A DNA stretch of 64,000 nt from Nymphaea colorata (GCF_008831285.2 NC_045149.1:6501500-6565499); one strand, 5' to 3'; counted from the first letter of the stretch, positions 10,263 to 21,967 are shown. Notes: a model not told the origin generated them from the sequence alone. Numbers and translations are program-made.

Positions 10263-11807
10263 TACTGGAAGTGGCAGAACTGTTCACGCATTTCTGCTGT
10301 AACCTTCATAAGCTATGCCACATGGGTGCTTCTGAATGGCTGCCACACCCTTGTCGATGCTGGTGCTTCTTTGACACAGCACATCCCGTTCAGTCAGCTG
10401 AAGCATGTCAAAACTCCCATTTTAAATATACAAGTAACTAAACTATCTCTAATACAAAAAGTTTAGATATAAATATAGATAAATAAGACTACCAAACAGT
10501 TAAATGACAATGCAACAAACGATTTATATACATATACACACACACATATATATCAGCGTTACACCTGCACTTTTTTTTTTTTTTTTTTTGAAAAATTGCA
10601 GCATTTTTTTTTTTTGAAAAATTGCAGCATCCGCATCTGCATTCGCACCAGCATCAGCACCCCACACCCATGTGACATAGACACTCTTGAAGTTGGGGGT
10701 CATGGTGTACGATCATTACCCCCAGGTGCAGGAAATAGGTTTTTCTTCAGGAAAATTTGAATTATGTTAATCGATGTGGTTAAACTCATGGCTGGTTTTC
10801 ACTTTGTCATTGTTTTCTCTGAGAAAGTAGCTGCTGTTGGCAGGGGAGCTGGTGGATGCATTTTGTATAAATCAATTTGTACATTTTGCGATACTAAAGG
10901 TATGGCAGACTCAAACAATCAAAAGCTGTCTAGATCATGTGTTAGAAACATTCCACTTAATAAAAGTTGGAGGCCTCCTCCCGCGGGCTTGTTTCAGCAG
11001 CTCACAACTAAAAGGCAGCAGCATCGGACACAATTCAGTCAGAATCCATCCTTGCTCCTGTGCTTATCCAAGAGAGCATTTGGTGCAAGGAACAGAATGC
11101 TGCATTTACAGGGCCACGGTCAAAACACCCTTTAAATGTACCTCTCCTCACATTTTTGGGCTGCCAACGACTTCCAAACTCATACAGACCTGCTACTTTC
11201 AGTCGGTTTTCACTTGTTATTAGCTGATCCTGGTGTTATTCTGATCACTTCGTTCGCTGGTCTCGTATTCAACAAGGAAAACTGGAAATTATCTCACACA
11301 ACATTGTTTGATCCATTTGTTCCACGCAACCTTTTTCTTTTAAAATAGTTGTGAAACATTGTTTGATCTACTTGTGCCGCGAGTTTACTATTCATATTTT
11401 AAAATCGTGCTCATCAGGTGAGGAAGGTGGACATCTTGGAAGTTGTGACTGTTGTCCGTTCAAAGAATAGTTAACAATGAGCTCATATTATCTTGCTATT
11501 TCGAGTTTTTCTTAGATAATCTAGTTTTAGTGGTCTGAAAATTTGCAGGCCGAATTTGCATCAATATGCAAGTAAAGAACTATTCTGAAATTTGAATTGG
11601 CAGCAATTATACTTGTTCAGATGGAGGAGAAACCAAGCTACCCCACCCCCTTCCCCCTGCCCCATGGTCCCTTCGGGGAACTGGTCGACCTACAATACAC
11701 TCAACTGGAGTATCACACTTGCCACTATTTGCAGTCCAGTTCATGACAGACAGCCGAACTGCCAACTGAGCTTTCACTCGATTACCCAGCTACAGTAGGC
11801 CCTTTAA
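10263..11807. other. Spacer between the direct repeats, no clear gene
   Basis: Contains two T-rich tracts (10,571-10,590 and 10,605-10,615) and a GCATCCGCATCTGCATTCG repeat block (10,540-10,685). One short reading (10,347-10,440) contains VDAGASLTQHIPF, faintly like a retroviral-type protease site, but without supporting context. Several short ORFs have no recognisable domain. Confidence 0.5.
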
Positions 11808-12510
11808 GCCACTAAACTCGTTGAGATTTGGATCATTATCCATGTAAGCCTAAAGACCAGTACATTTAAAAAAAAAATCCGAATCTAGAAAGACCCTTAT
11901 ATCCTCATAAATTCAAGCCTAACAATCTCAACTACGATTCAAAGTTCCTACAGCTTTAGATCGTTAAACCACATAGAATGGTTTGACAGTAATGCAAATT
12001 GCTCACATGATGCCCCCAAAAAAAAAAAAAAACCTATAAGATATCACAAATATTGCCGAGCTACTGAACTATGAGAAACTAATTTTCATTTACTCAATCA
12101 ACCATGCTCTTCCCGCCAGAAGCCCCAAAACAAGAACTTAACTGTAACAAGAGATCTAGAACCAGAATAAGGACTAAAGTCCAAACCCAACCCAAAGCAT
12201 ATACTAATATTCCCAAGAATAATTTAAATTCAAAACTTATTGACGAAATAGAGCATGGGCAATACTCTAGCATGATCGCAGTACGTGATTTTGATAGGTT
12301 TCAAGGGTGTCGGAATTTTCCAATAATGATCCGCTTGGCCGCGTCAGGCAGCCTAAATCCCAAGCTCAAAAACTTCAAGCATAAAACATACGGTTAACTT
12401 GTAGTCAATTTTCGCTTGGACTGAAGCCATCCAAACATGGCGAAGAAGGACTTAGACGTAGAATTTGACTCATTCAAACTGAAGCACTCTTTTTATATAC
12501 AACGTATGTT
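11808..12510. repeat. Direct repeat, copy 2 (paired with 9,529-10,262)
   Basis: The second copy of the ~730-base unit. Here the GCCACTAAACTC start is preceded by ordinary sequence (CAGTAGGCCCTTTAA) rather than by an LTR, so it shows what the gypsy target site looked like before insertion. Confidence 0.85.
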
Positions 12511-12589
12511 TAGGATGAATATAATGTTGGAGCTCCCTTGCACTGGAATTTCTTCAGCCATCGCCGACCTCAATTAGGCTAGGCCACAT

Positions 12590-13145
12590 GGATAGGGCAG
12601 CATATGAGCTGAATCGATCTCGGGCCCGAGCATGAGCTCGATTTGACTAAAAAAAACTAGAGCTCGATCTTGAGTTGAGCTCCAAAGAACAGGCTTAAGC
12701 TCGGTTCGATGATGTAGCCTTGAACTCAACTCGCTTGACTCGTTTGACTCATTTCTGTTATTTAACATGTCTTGTTTCTTTTAACTCGTTTAACACATTG
12801 GCTTGTTTAACTTATTAACTCGTTTAGCTTTCTTCTTTTGGCTGATTCAACTATGAACGGCCATCTAACAGAAAGAATGCACATATTGTGCTTTCTAAAT
12901 ATTCCCTAAAGAGAAACTTAACAACAGAAAATCTTTCATTCATGGCACATTTACATAGTCTAGCCGAACCCAGTTTAAAAGAGTCAAGTTTTTACATTTC
13001 GAACTGGACTCGTTTAACATTTCAAACATACATTTAAACTTGAGCTCGGTTTGACTCGTTTATAAATGAGTCCAGCTAAGTCGAGTTTTTATAAGCGAAT
13101 TCGAGTTAACCTGAGTTAGCTCAACTTGTTGTACACCTCATGGCA
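12590..13145. repeat. Dispersed repeat rich in AGCTCGA/GACTCGTTT motifs
   Basis: Many short variants of GAGCTCGA, AGCTCGGTT, CTCGTTTGACTCGTTT and GAGTCGAG-like strings in both orientations, ending near TTGTACACCTCATGGC. The pattern resembles a non-coding dispersed repeat common in plant intergenic DNA. I cannot assign it to a superfamily and see no reliable termini. Confidence 0.4.
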
Positions 13146-13149
13146 ATCA

Positions 13150-15240
13150 AAAGGGGACCGCTTCCCCATCACACATTGCTCATCATTAAGGTCAAAAACA
13201 TTATTCCGTTTCCTTTACTATGAGGAATATTCATTTTTGAAGGGGTACAGCGATTTGTTAAATCTTTAGCTTTTCGAGTTCTTTTCCCTCCTGAATCGAA
13301 CAAATTGTACCTCAATTCCCATGTTATGCACATAGTATGATATGAAAAGTTGAAATCTGGCTGTTGCTTTGATATGAAAAATTGAAATCTAGCGGTGGTT
13401 GGCTGAATATTTAAAAAGTAAAGCAAAATATATTATTTATAGATCATTGCTGAATGCATTATAAACTGTCAATATACTATAAACCATTCCAATTCAAGCC
13501 TGCGGGAAGAATGGGTCTCCCTAACATTTTACTAACACAAAAATCACCAAACTATAAACCGTTGCTTGTGTTTCCGTCACATAATGTTTTGATCGACCAT
13601 TATTAAAGATTATGTCATCCAACATTGTCGGACACCGAGCTTATTTCAATTCCTCGTTACGTTATCATGGAGTCTTTGCACTCTGGCTCAGCCAGAGGCA
13701 GAGGAAGGGGGCAGCAGGGGCCTTGGCCTGCGGGTTCGACTAACCACCTTCGTGTTTGACTCTTCACATGACATTGCTCGAGAAACGTTTGCGGCTTTCC
13801 TTCATTTTGTTCATTACATAACACTACTCTTCTTTTATCACATAAGATTATCTTGATATTTTCTGTTATGAACATGCATTAACATCGTGAGTGAGAAGTT
13901 CATTCTTACCACCCGGAACCTGAAGATCCTCCATTGCCTTCGGGGTCTAAGAGGCAAGATGTTCATCTGTCTCATATTTTATTTTAAATGCAAAAATCTG
14001 GGGATGATTACTCTGCTATGGCTTTACATGAGAGGGTTTGAGCATGCTTAACTTCAGGCGTTATATATGGTTATGTCGACGGCATCAAGAAGAAAAGACG
14101 GAAAGATAATGTGGAAAGATTGCAAATCTTTGAAGATTGCAAATCTTTGCCTCTCTTTCTCCTTCTATCTATATCCCTTCTTCTCACGGATTTTATTTTA
14201 AATGCAAAAAGCTTGCTTTCCTTTTCTTGTTTGAATTTTGACCAAATGGAAAGAGAAAATGACACGAGATTCTCGATCGGTGGCATGCTAAGATCTCTAT
14301 ATATATCTGCAGGAGGAATGATGGTGCACGTCAAAAGCAGTCGTGTCGCTCAAGAGTCACACATGTCTTGAATCTGTCGTCAACATTCCCCTTCTCCCCA
14401 CCTTTTGTTGCGGCACAATGTGTCGTTTCACCTTTTTCTTTAGGTGGATTGTCATCTAGATTTCTTTTCTCGATTCAGAAGAACTCTCTGTTGGCTTTTG
14501 TGGATTTTATGTTTTCACACTGTTTTGGTTGTTGTTTGCATGATGTATTCCATGAACCTGCCCTATAGTGCCAAATTTGGGATTCAAAAGGGTCTGGGTC
14601 TGCTCGGCGGTGAGAAAACAGAAGGCTTGAGGCGCCTTGGAAAGACCGAGCTCATATGACCAACTGAGGTATAAGAGCTTGAGTTGAGAGTCCCTAGCCC
14701 TATAGTGCCAGAAAATACATGTTTTGGTTCCCGAACATTAAATGTGGTGGTCAGAGTGAATGCATCGGAGTTGATAGAATAACACTGTTACCTAAACTAT
14801 ATACATTATGGATTTATTTGGCTGATGAAACAGTCATATACCGTTTCTGCCAAATGACCCCAAACTCAAAGGGGTCTATTTTTTGTAACAATAACAGTAT
14901 ACTACTATTGCCAAACACCCTCAAAGGATGTACACATAATCTCTAACTCGGTCTTAGTATATTTGTAGATCGGGCTACCAAGGAGGCGATCGGATATCCA
15001 CCGCCGTTGGCTGTAATCTTACTCCTGTCATATTCAAATTAATAACAAAACAAAGATCCAAAGATCACATTCTGCCTTGGTTCTCTTGTCAAACTGTGTG
15101 GATCTCAATTTACAGCTCTTTAATTATGTTGAAAATAAATTTAATTTGGATTGTCATGAATGTAATTCTTCATTTCATCTGCAAGTTGGATTTGATGTGG
15201 TCACGAATATATCGTATGAATGAAAACTCAGTATCATGAT
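13150..15240. other. Intergenic stretch without a supported gene
   Basis: Only short ORFs without domains. Small items seen are a perfect 16-base tandem motif (GATTGCAAATCTTTGA-type) near 14,115-14,150 and a 14-base direct repeat GCCCTATAGTGCCA at about 14,561 and 14,698 flanking about 120 bases. Confidence 0.6.
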
Positions 15241-15245
15241 GAAGA

Positions 15246-15271
15246 AATGAGAGAGAGAGAGAGAGAGAGAG
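15246..15271. repeat. (GA)n microsatellite
   Basis: A GA run at the tip of the left PLATZ-like inverted arm; the matching CT run is at 15,917-15,942 in the other arm. Confidence 0.95.
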
Positions 15272-15500
15272 ACCTGTATGAAATGGCAGCCTTTGCGTGT
15301 GATGATGCGAGTCGAGCACAAAGAGCCATTCATACAGTCCAGGCAGTACATGTTGTTGGACTCACCATGAAACTTGCAGTTGGTGAAGAATGTCACCTGA
15401 AGGAGAGGATTCTGACATGGAGGTCCTTGACACTTCTTCTTCTTCTTCTTCATATTTTTATTCTTCTTCTCTTTCTCTGCGCTGTTGCTTTTCTTCCCAT
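15271..15500 (-). pseudogene. PLATZ-type zinc-binding protein gene fragment (minus strand)
   Basis: The minus-strand reading at 15,408-15,271 gives PLLQVTFFTNCKFHGESNN followed by MYCLDCMNGSLCS and then HFIQV. This is the N-terminal zinc-binding half of PLATZ family proteins (FF..C..H...MYCLDC.NG.LCS...H..IQ), plant-specific AT-rich-sequence-binding regulators. A Lys-rich run precedes it. The normal KSEC block before NMYCLDC is shortened, the second Cys/His cluster is eroded, and the reading ends in a CT repeat just after CAG/GT, which could be an old splice donor. No downstream PLATZ exon is visible. A second fragment lies inverted at 15,740-15,900. Confidence 0.6.
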
Positions 15501-15739
15501 CCTCCATTCTGCTCATCCATAATGATGTTTGCATATGAAACAAAGATCACAACTAGAGGAATTCATTAGAAGATAGAACTGAGAGCCTCAGTGCGAAGAA
15601 TGTAGCTGACTCTTGAAGCGCCCTCGAGCTCTCAATTCAAGCTTCCAATTAATTTTTCTCATTGTGATTTTTGTTTGGTATAAAAACATCAGTATGAATG
15701 AACGAAATGAAGAATGAGAATAAAAACAACATGGCATAG

Positions 15740-15766
15740 AGAGAGAAGGAGAAGAAAAAGAAAAAG

Positions 15767-15797
<31 letters not shown>

Positions 15798-15900
15798 GTC
15801 TTTGCTTCATGGCTGACGCCTTTCCTCCAGCATGACCTCCGCCACCAACAACTAGAACTTCCACGGTGAGCACAACAACATGTACTGCCTAGACTGCATG
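15740..15900 (+). pseudogene. Second PLATZ-like fragment (plus strand), inverted relative to the first
   Basis: The plus strand carries an AAG/AGA-rich run, then a reading NFHGEHNNMYCLDCM (15,856-15,900) that matches the minus-strand fragment. A stop codon sits just before it and the frame then runs into a CT repeat. DNA similarity extends over the AAG-rich run and flanks, so this is a decayed inverted copy, not an independent gene. Confidence 0.55.
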
Positions 15901-15959
15901 ACTGTTTCTTTTCTTCCTCTCTCTCTCTCTCTCTCTCTCTCTGTATGAATGACATTTTA

Positions 15960-16950
15960 TATTCACCCAACCGTCTAATCTGCATCGCTCGATCCAACTA
16001 TTAAGAAAAAAGAACGACAATAAAGTAACATATATTTTTGTCATTTAATATTAACTTACATCAGCTTCTCCTTGTTTTTCACTCAACCATCTATCTGTTT
16101 TAGATAGATAGCCTTGGTTAGATGACTGTTAGGTCACCAAAACCATATTTCACTATATATATATCACTCTTAAAATAAATATGTTTGTTCTAATTGTCCT
16201 TTCTTACAAATTAAAGAAATTGAAAAAAAGTGGGAGAAAGAAAATGGAGATAGAACGTTCTCATTCTTAAACATGTATTTGCTCTAAAAAAATTGACATA
16301 GTTGTTTCGTTTATTATTAAAAAGACTTGCTATCTACCCAGTAAACTTTATTGAAGATCATTTATTTTTGTTGCTACATTGAACTATCTAGTCGAAAGGT
16401 GGACTCAGCTTGGTAGATGCAATTGAGTGGCTTGGCACTGATATCAAATAATTGATTGTTTTTCAATCCTGAATAATTTCCTTGGTTATATTTAAATTCC
16501 TGCCTTTAGTATCTTCTTGTGCAATGAAATAGGCAATTGTGTAGGATGACGTGTGTATTTATGCTTGCTCGTGTCCATGTAATGTGAACCTGCAAATGAA
16601 TAGAGAGTAATTTGTACAATGCATTTTCCTTTCATAATTAGGCAGTAGAAAGAAACCCCACACTATTAAAAAAAGATGGTTTCATAGCCAGGTGGAAAAC
16701 AAAACATACGTGAAAGTTGACTTTTACCAACGTTCATAAGTACACATTTTCACCAACATCCAGAGGTGAACGTTGGTTAAAGAGGTTTTCACCGACACGT
16801 GGAGCTATGAAGTTTACATTTACTGTTATGGGTACAAGCCTAGTATTGAAACTCTCTTCTTCAAATTTTGACTTCTCCACAAGTGATCCACGGAATATCT
16901 CATTATCGAAGACAGAACGGCTATAACAAAAAAATGCTAAAAAAAAATCT
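15960..16950. other. AT-rich intergenic DNA, nothing recognised
   Basis: No ORF with a recognisable domain, no RNA gene and no clear repeat ends seen. Confidence 0.6.
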
Positions 16951-16954
16951 CAAG

Positions 16955-17160
16955 GGGTTGTAGCGCACTTCCTGGTAAGATGGTTACTCTTAAAAAGACT
17001 TGTGTTTAAATCTTGGAATAATCACTGTTTCAGTGCACTCTTCCTTTAAACCTTAATAGGTCACGATGCATGCTTATGAACCTTAAAAGACATAAGGAGG
17101 AGGCAGTGGCCTCTCTTAGGAACCGTAGAATAAACGACAGAAATTTTTTTTTAAAGAAAA
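16955..17160 (+). repeat. Possible tRNA-derived SINE
   Basis: Begins GGGGTTGTAGCGCACTTCC and continues to TTGTGTTTAAATCTTGG, resembling degenerate pol III A and B boxes at about the expected spacing. It ends near an A/T-rich run after about 200 bases. The resemblance is weak and no clear target-site duplication is seen. Confidence 0.25.
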
Positions 17161-17219
17161 GCCACCTAGCGCTTCATCTTTCCATGTTACGAAACAATGT
17201 AACATGTAAACCTTGTCGA

Positions 17220-17269
17220 CCAACATTCATTAATTCGAAATGCAGTTGCAAAAACACCATGAACCTACG

Positions 17270-17309
<40 letters not shown>

Positions 17310-17917
17310 ATAGACACCAAGATGCACAAGAGCAACGAAAGTAGAAAAGCCACTTTTTAATTTCCTGTTCCTTCACTATACAAGGCAGGAAGTGGAGTGA
17401 GAGAGGGAGAGGGAGAGACTACAAGAGAATCATAAGGGATGAATATGGAACAAATGATGGATGATCGTCTCCTTCCTGGCTCGATGATCATGGTCACCTT
17501 CTTCGGTTATGCTATTTCTTGAAGTGGGAAATACTGTAATCCCTCCCTGCTGGTCGAACCCATACTCCTCCATCACTTTTTAGCCAGAGGAGCATGAGTT
17601 CGACCAGCAGCGAGAGATTACCATCCCTTGCCGTATTTCCGATTTCGAGTGCGTCAAGAGGAGCATAATCGAAAAAGATGACCATCATTATCGAGCCAGG
17701 AAGAAGACAGTCATCGACCGTTTGTTCCATAACCGATTTTCTGTACCCTCTCTCTCTCTCCGCTTGTTTCCTTGGACAGTGAAGAAACAGGAAATGAAAA
17801 GCGGCTTTTCAATTTCATTTTCTCTTTTGCATCTTTGAGTGTAAGAGAGAGCGAGAGAGATGTATGTGGGTTCGTGGTGTTTTTGCAATTGCGTTTTGGA
17901 CTGATGAATGTTGGCAA
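17220..17917. repeat. Long foldback (inverted repeat) with 16-base loop
   Basis: Arms 17,220-17,570 and 17,587-17,917 are imperfect reverse complements along nearly their whole length. Matching landmarks in order are AACATTCAT, GCAAAAACACCA, a CT run, AAAGCC.CTTTT, TTCCTGTTCCTTCACT, TATGGAACAAA, TCCTTCCTGGCTCGAT and CTGCTGGTCGAAC, closing on a loop at 17,571-17,586. Each arm has short readings (MMVIFF.YAPLDALE) that I do not recognise. A transcript across it would fold into a hairpin of about 330 base pairs. Confidence 0.85.
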
Positions 17918-17989
17918 TTTACATATTACAATACTAAGTTTATAAGGTTGATTTCATCTCTATATACTTGTGATAAGTAAACATTATCT

Positions 17990-18970
17990 ATCAACATTCA
18001 TTCACCACACAATTGCAAAAACACCACAAACCCAATATGCCCTCTCCGCCCCTCATATCTGCCATGCCCTCTGCCCTGCTCGTCCTGCATCCCACATCAA
18101 AGAATATTATCTCTGCCCTGCTACATTTCCTCTGGTTGGCCCACTTGCCCCCATCTGCCTCCTTTCGTTCTCTGTCTTATTTACCTTTACCTTTGCCTCA
18201 TGTTACTGTGCTGCCTTTGGGTCTGTCATTCCTCAGCTCCCTCGCCATGCCCTTAGGCTCTCTAGCTCTTCTCCTCATGCCAATGGTTTTTACTTGCTTC
18301 TTTTTTTTGCTTGTCCCATGCTTTCAACGACCTGGCTTTTCCTTCCCCACGTCCTTCCCTCACCCCTCTTCCCAAGGCAGCTCCTTCTTTTTTCACCTTC
18401 ACCCAACTGGTAGTAGTTGACGATTTACTTGGTCCAGGTCTATTCGTGGGATCAGGGAAGAGCGCAACAAACGAATATTTAGGAAGTCAGCAACGAATGT
18501 AATCTCAGTGGGATGCATCGTCAAGGATGACGTCCATATTGGCCGACTGATGACTTATGCTTACGCTTATTACTAGCTCTTTTTCCTTCACTCTCCCTGC
18601 TTTTTTGTTGTTTTGATTATTGTTCTTGTTGGTTGTTGTTCTTACTTTGTTCCCCAGTTTTTCTCTTGTCTCTTTTCTTGTTGTTTGGTGATTCCTTTGT
18701 CACCAAAACTTCTTTTTCAAGGGATTTCCATTTTGTCTGTTTGTTCACTGTATAAGAAAAGAAGCGAAGGTAGAGAAAGAGGGACAAAATACAGGAAAAT
18801 CAGAAGAGTTGAAATGTTGAATATGGAACGAACGATGGATGACTGACCGTCCCCTTTCTGGCTCAATGATGATGGTCATCTTCTTTGGTCATGCTCCTCT
18901 TGACGCTCTCGAAGTGAGAAAGACTATAGGGGATGGTAATCCCTTCCTTCTGGTCGAACCCATGGCTTTA
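17990..18970 (+). repeat. Third copy of the foldback arm, interrupted by ~690 bases
   Basis: The AACATTCAT...GCAAAAACACCACAAACCC block recurs at 17,994-18,035. The remainder of the arm recurs at about 18,735-18,966 (TATGGAACGAACGATGGATG, then GGCTCAATGATGATGGTCAT). The pyrimidine-rich DNA between them (18,040-18,730) is absent from the other arms and is probably an insertion or a replaced segment. The reading at 18,839-19,129 keeps the MMMVIFFGHAPLDALEV string of the foldback arms. Confidence 0.7.
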
Positions 18971-19026
18971 AACATTTGGTTTGTGTTCATGGACGAAACC
19001 AGGTTTTGCAAAACCGAGTTTTTCCT

Positions 19027-19071
19027 AAACCAAGTTTTTGATGACATCCATTCACTAGAAAAACTTGGTTT
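19027..19071. repeat. Perfect 13-bp stem hairpin
   Basis: AAACCAAGTTTTT (19,027-19,039) and AAAAACTTGGTTT (19,059-19,071) are exact reverse complements with a 19-base loop. It directly follows the end of the third foldback-arm copy. Confidence 0.75.
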
Positions 19072-19129
19072 TAGGGTGTCATTCAAACGCCCATATAAGG
19101 ATGAGCCAAGATTGGATGGGAAGGATTAA

Positions 19130-20835
19130 GGCCGAATCTCATGGGCTGCAGTGATGAATCAGGCGTGTTTGCTTCCTCTTCAGGACTCTTTTGCAGTAGA
19201 GTTGCATGAAGGGCGTCCAAACTGATGGATTAGGCCTATTAACATCGCCGTTTTTGGTTTCTGTGATTATGGAGATGCCATGTAAAGAACAAGGGAGCTA
19301 AGGTAGGGTTAGCTTGAGTCTTGACCCCACCTCAAACAAAAAAACTAAATTTTATTTGTTTTGTATAAAAATTTTGAAAAATACTATTTGTTAAAATTTA
19401 GAAACTTTAATTTGGCTCCTCTCACGAAAAATTTTTGGCTCTACCAATGACAACATAAGAACTATTGTTATTGATAAGGCATAAGAACGTCTCCTATCTT
19501 TGCTGCAGAGAGATTAGTTATCTTTAACCTTTCAAGAACTCTTCTTTCTTTCTAGATCCAACAAATTGTACCTCTATTCTCATGGCAGGCATATATCATG
19601 CATATATGGAGTTGTGATTAGATTTATGGAAAGAAAATGGAAGTGAACATTTATTGGGGAAAGAGACCAACATTGTGTTTGAATGGTGGGTACTGCACTT
19701 TCATTAAAATACCAATAATGTAAACGGGCATAGCTGGCGAGTTAAAAGCCTCATTGTCTTAAGTGATGGAACATACTACTTAGGTTGAAGGGTGCACAAC
19801 TGCCATTTTTTATGCCCAAATAGTCCAAACGCCGAATGTAAGGGGAATTTGAAGGCCTTCAAGCCATTTTTCCAAATAATGGGTTGTTAACTTTCCATCC
19901 ACCTACAACATTAGACAAACTTTTTACAGTTACTGCTGCCAGAACGACGAAATGATCAAGAGAAAGCAAAGTGCCTGCGGTGGCCTTGATTATCAAAGGC
20001 ATCGGATAGAGATTAAGACGTTGTCAAAAGAAATTCGAAAGTCATCAGGAGATCAGATTGCTTTGTCCTTTCTTTTAACTTCTAGATTACCGATAAAGTG
20101 ATTGTTTCGCACAGGAAGAAAAAAAGTAATCGGAAATTAAACAAATATTGGGCCAAAATAAGACTTTTCTTCTAAATTGAACATACAAAACAAAAAAAGA
20201 GATGCCCACAAGAAAGGTCGAGAACCTTGTTATCGGGAATTTCTCAGAAATGTTTACTTTGGAAGTCTTTTCAAGAACTTGCTTGTCTTGGGGTAAACCT
20301 CGGGAATTTTTTTTGTCGAAAAATTTAAATATATAAAGGGCAATAGAAACCGTGTGCCAATTCGAATTTTATACCTCGTTCTTACGCAAAAGTTAACAAA
20401 AATTCACAGAAGTTATAAATTTTAAAAGAAAAATCCCGCATTTACATCATTCGAACTTCCAAACTCACTCTCGTTTCTATATTGATCATTTCCGGAATCC
20501 ATATTGTCGAAGTTGCTGTTCAAACACTTCGATATCAAGCTTCCCATCTGGATCGATGCGTTCCAGTAATACTTTTCTTCTGTACGACTTCAATACAAAA
20601 TAAACAAAGTTCCATTGCAGCAAAAATGGAGAAATTTTTATCCATCAAGCTTCACTTCAGAACTTACATGTTTTTTTGTACCATTGTCCTTCTGCATTAT
20701 CCTTTTCTAATTTACTTCACAACTACTGACCAATTAAACAAACTTTCATTACAGCAAAATTGGTGAAAAAATTAGAGAAAGAGAGGTTGGAGCATAAGGC
20801 ATTCATTTCCTCACTTTTCTAGACAACGTGTAAGT
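19130..20835. other. Intergenic stretch, nothing recognised
   Basis: AT-rich sequence with only short, domain-free ORFs. Confidence 0.6.
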
Positions 20836-20839
20836 GAGA

Positions 20840-21924
20840 AGATGCATCTTCAAAGGAACTCAGCCTCAATGAGAGACGACAGGTAATACTTTGACTTAAT
20901 GTAACTCTGAGAGAGTGAAATCCATGAATATTCGATTGCATCAGGAGGGCTCTTCAGCAATATCTCCAACATTCCAGGAGCTGTCAGGCTAGAGAGAGAG
21001 AATGGGACACTTTCTGCCGGTTTCAGAAATCCAAGGATCTGTTTACTGGCACTATTTTTTATCTGACACTCCCTTTGTCTGACATGCTGTAAAGTTTTTT
21101 CATGACTAAAAAATAAGGCCGCTTTAGTACTTTCAAGAACTAATGAAGACAACACTCGTTGATATTCTTTAATGATGACATATCTACATTCCGATCGTCA
21201 ACCCATTCCCATCCAAGTGGCAGCTCAATAGTAGGGAGCACCTAGATGATGCAAAGAAAGATTAACAATGTCTTAGGAAAGCTTTCCAGCACAGCGATAA
21301 AAGAAATACAACAATATAAACTAATTGTTCTTCCCTTGACATCAGACAAGGAACTTACACCAAAGAACATGTCATGCACACTTCATGTTTTAAAGTTTAA
21401 ACTTTTAATAGGGCAAGTGAAAGGAGTACTGGGTTTCCAAATACCGAGAAGCAGAGCAGTCCATTAACAAGATTCATCAATGCTAGGTTGATGGCACTTG
21501 ACGCAGAAAAACCTGGGATGCTTAAAAAAATGCAAACAAATGCAAACTACGAAAACAACCAAATATCTCAAAGCATAACAACAGAACGCACAGAATGGGA
21601 GCTAATTCCAATAAGCCAATGTGAATCCTCGTGCTTCAAAGCCACGTGACATTTTAAACAGTCTTCATCCCATCACATAAATTGATGCAGTTGGATCATT
21701 GTATTACAGGCTATAACCAGGACACAAAGTCAAACAGACAGTTTTAGAAGGAATGAATAGTATTGACAGCCAATCAAAATGATTCAACAAGTTACATAAC
21801 CACATGCAAATGAGCAAACACATACATATGCAGGCCCTAAAAAATTGCAGGACTAAGGTCTCACCAAAAATTCAAGGGACAGGAAAAGTAATCAGGCTTA
21901 GTATCAAGCAGAGAGCAGTCCATC

Positions 21925-21967
<43 letters not shown>

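Noticed and set aside
10347-10440. Aspartic protease fragment (VDAGASLTQHIPF)
   Set aside because: Only one short motif matches, with no neighbouring pol domains; too weak to call.
17970-18420. Overlapping 135-147 codon ORFs
   Set aside because: Pyrimidine-rich DNA lacking stops in two frames; no domain and no codon pattern.
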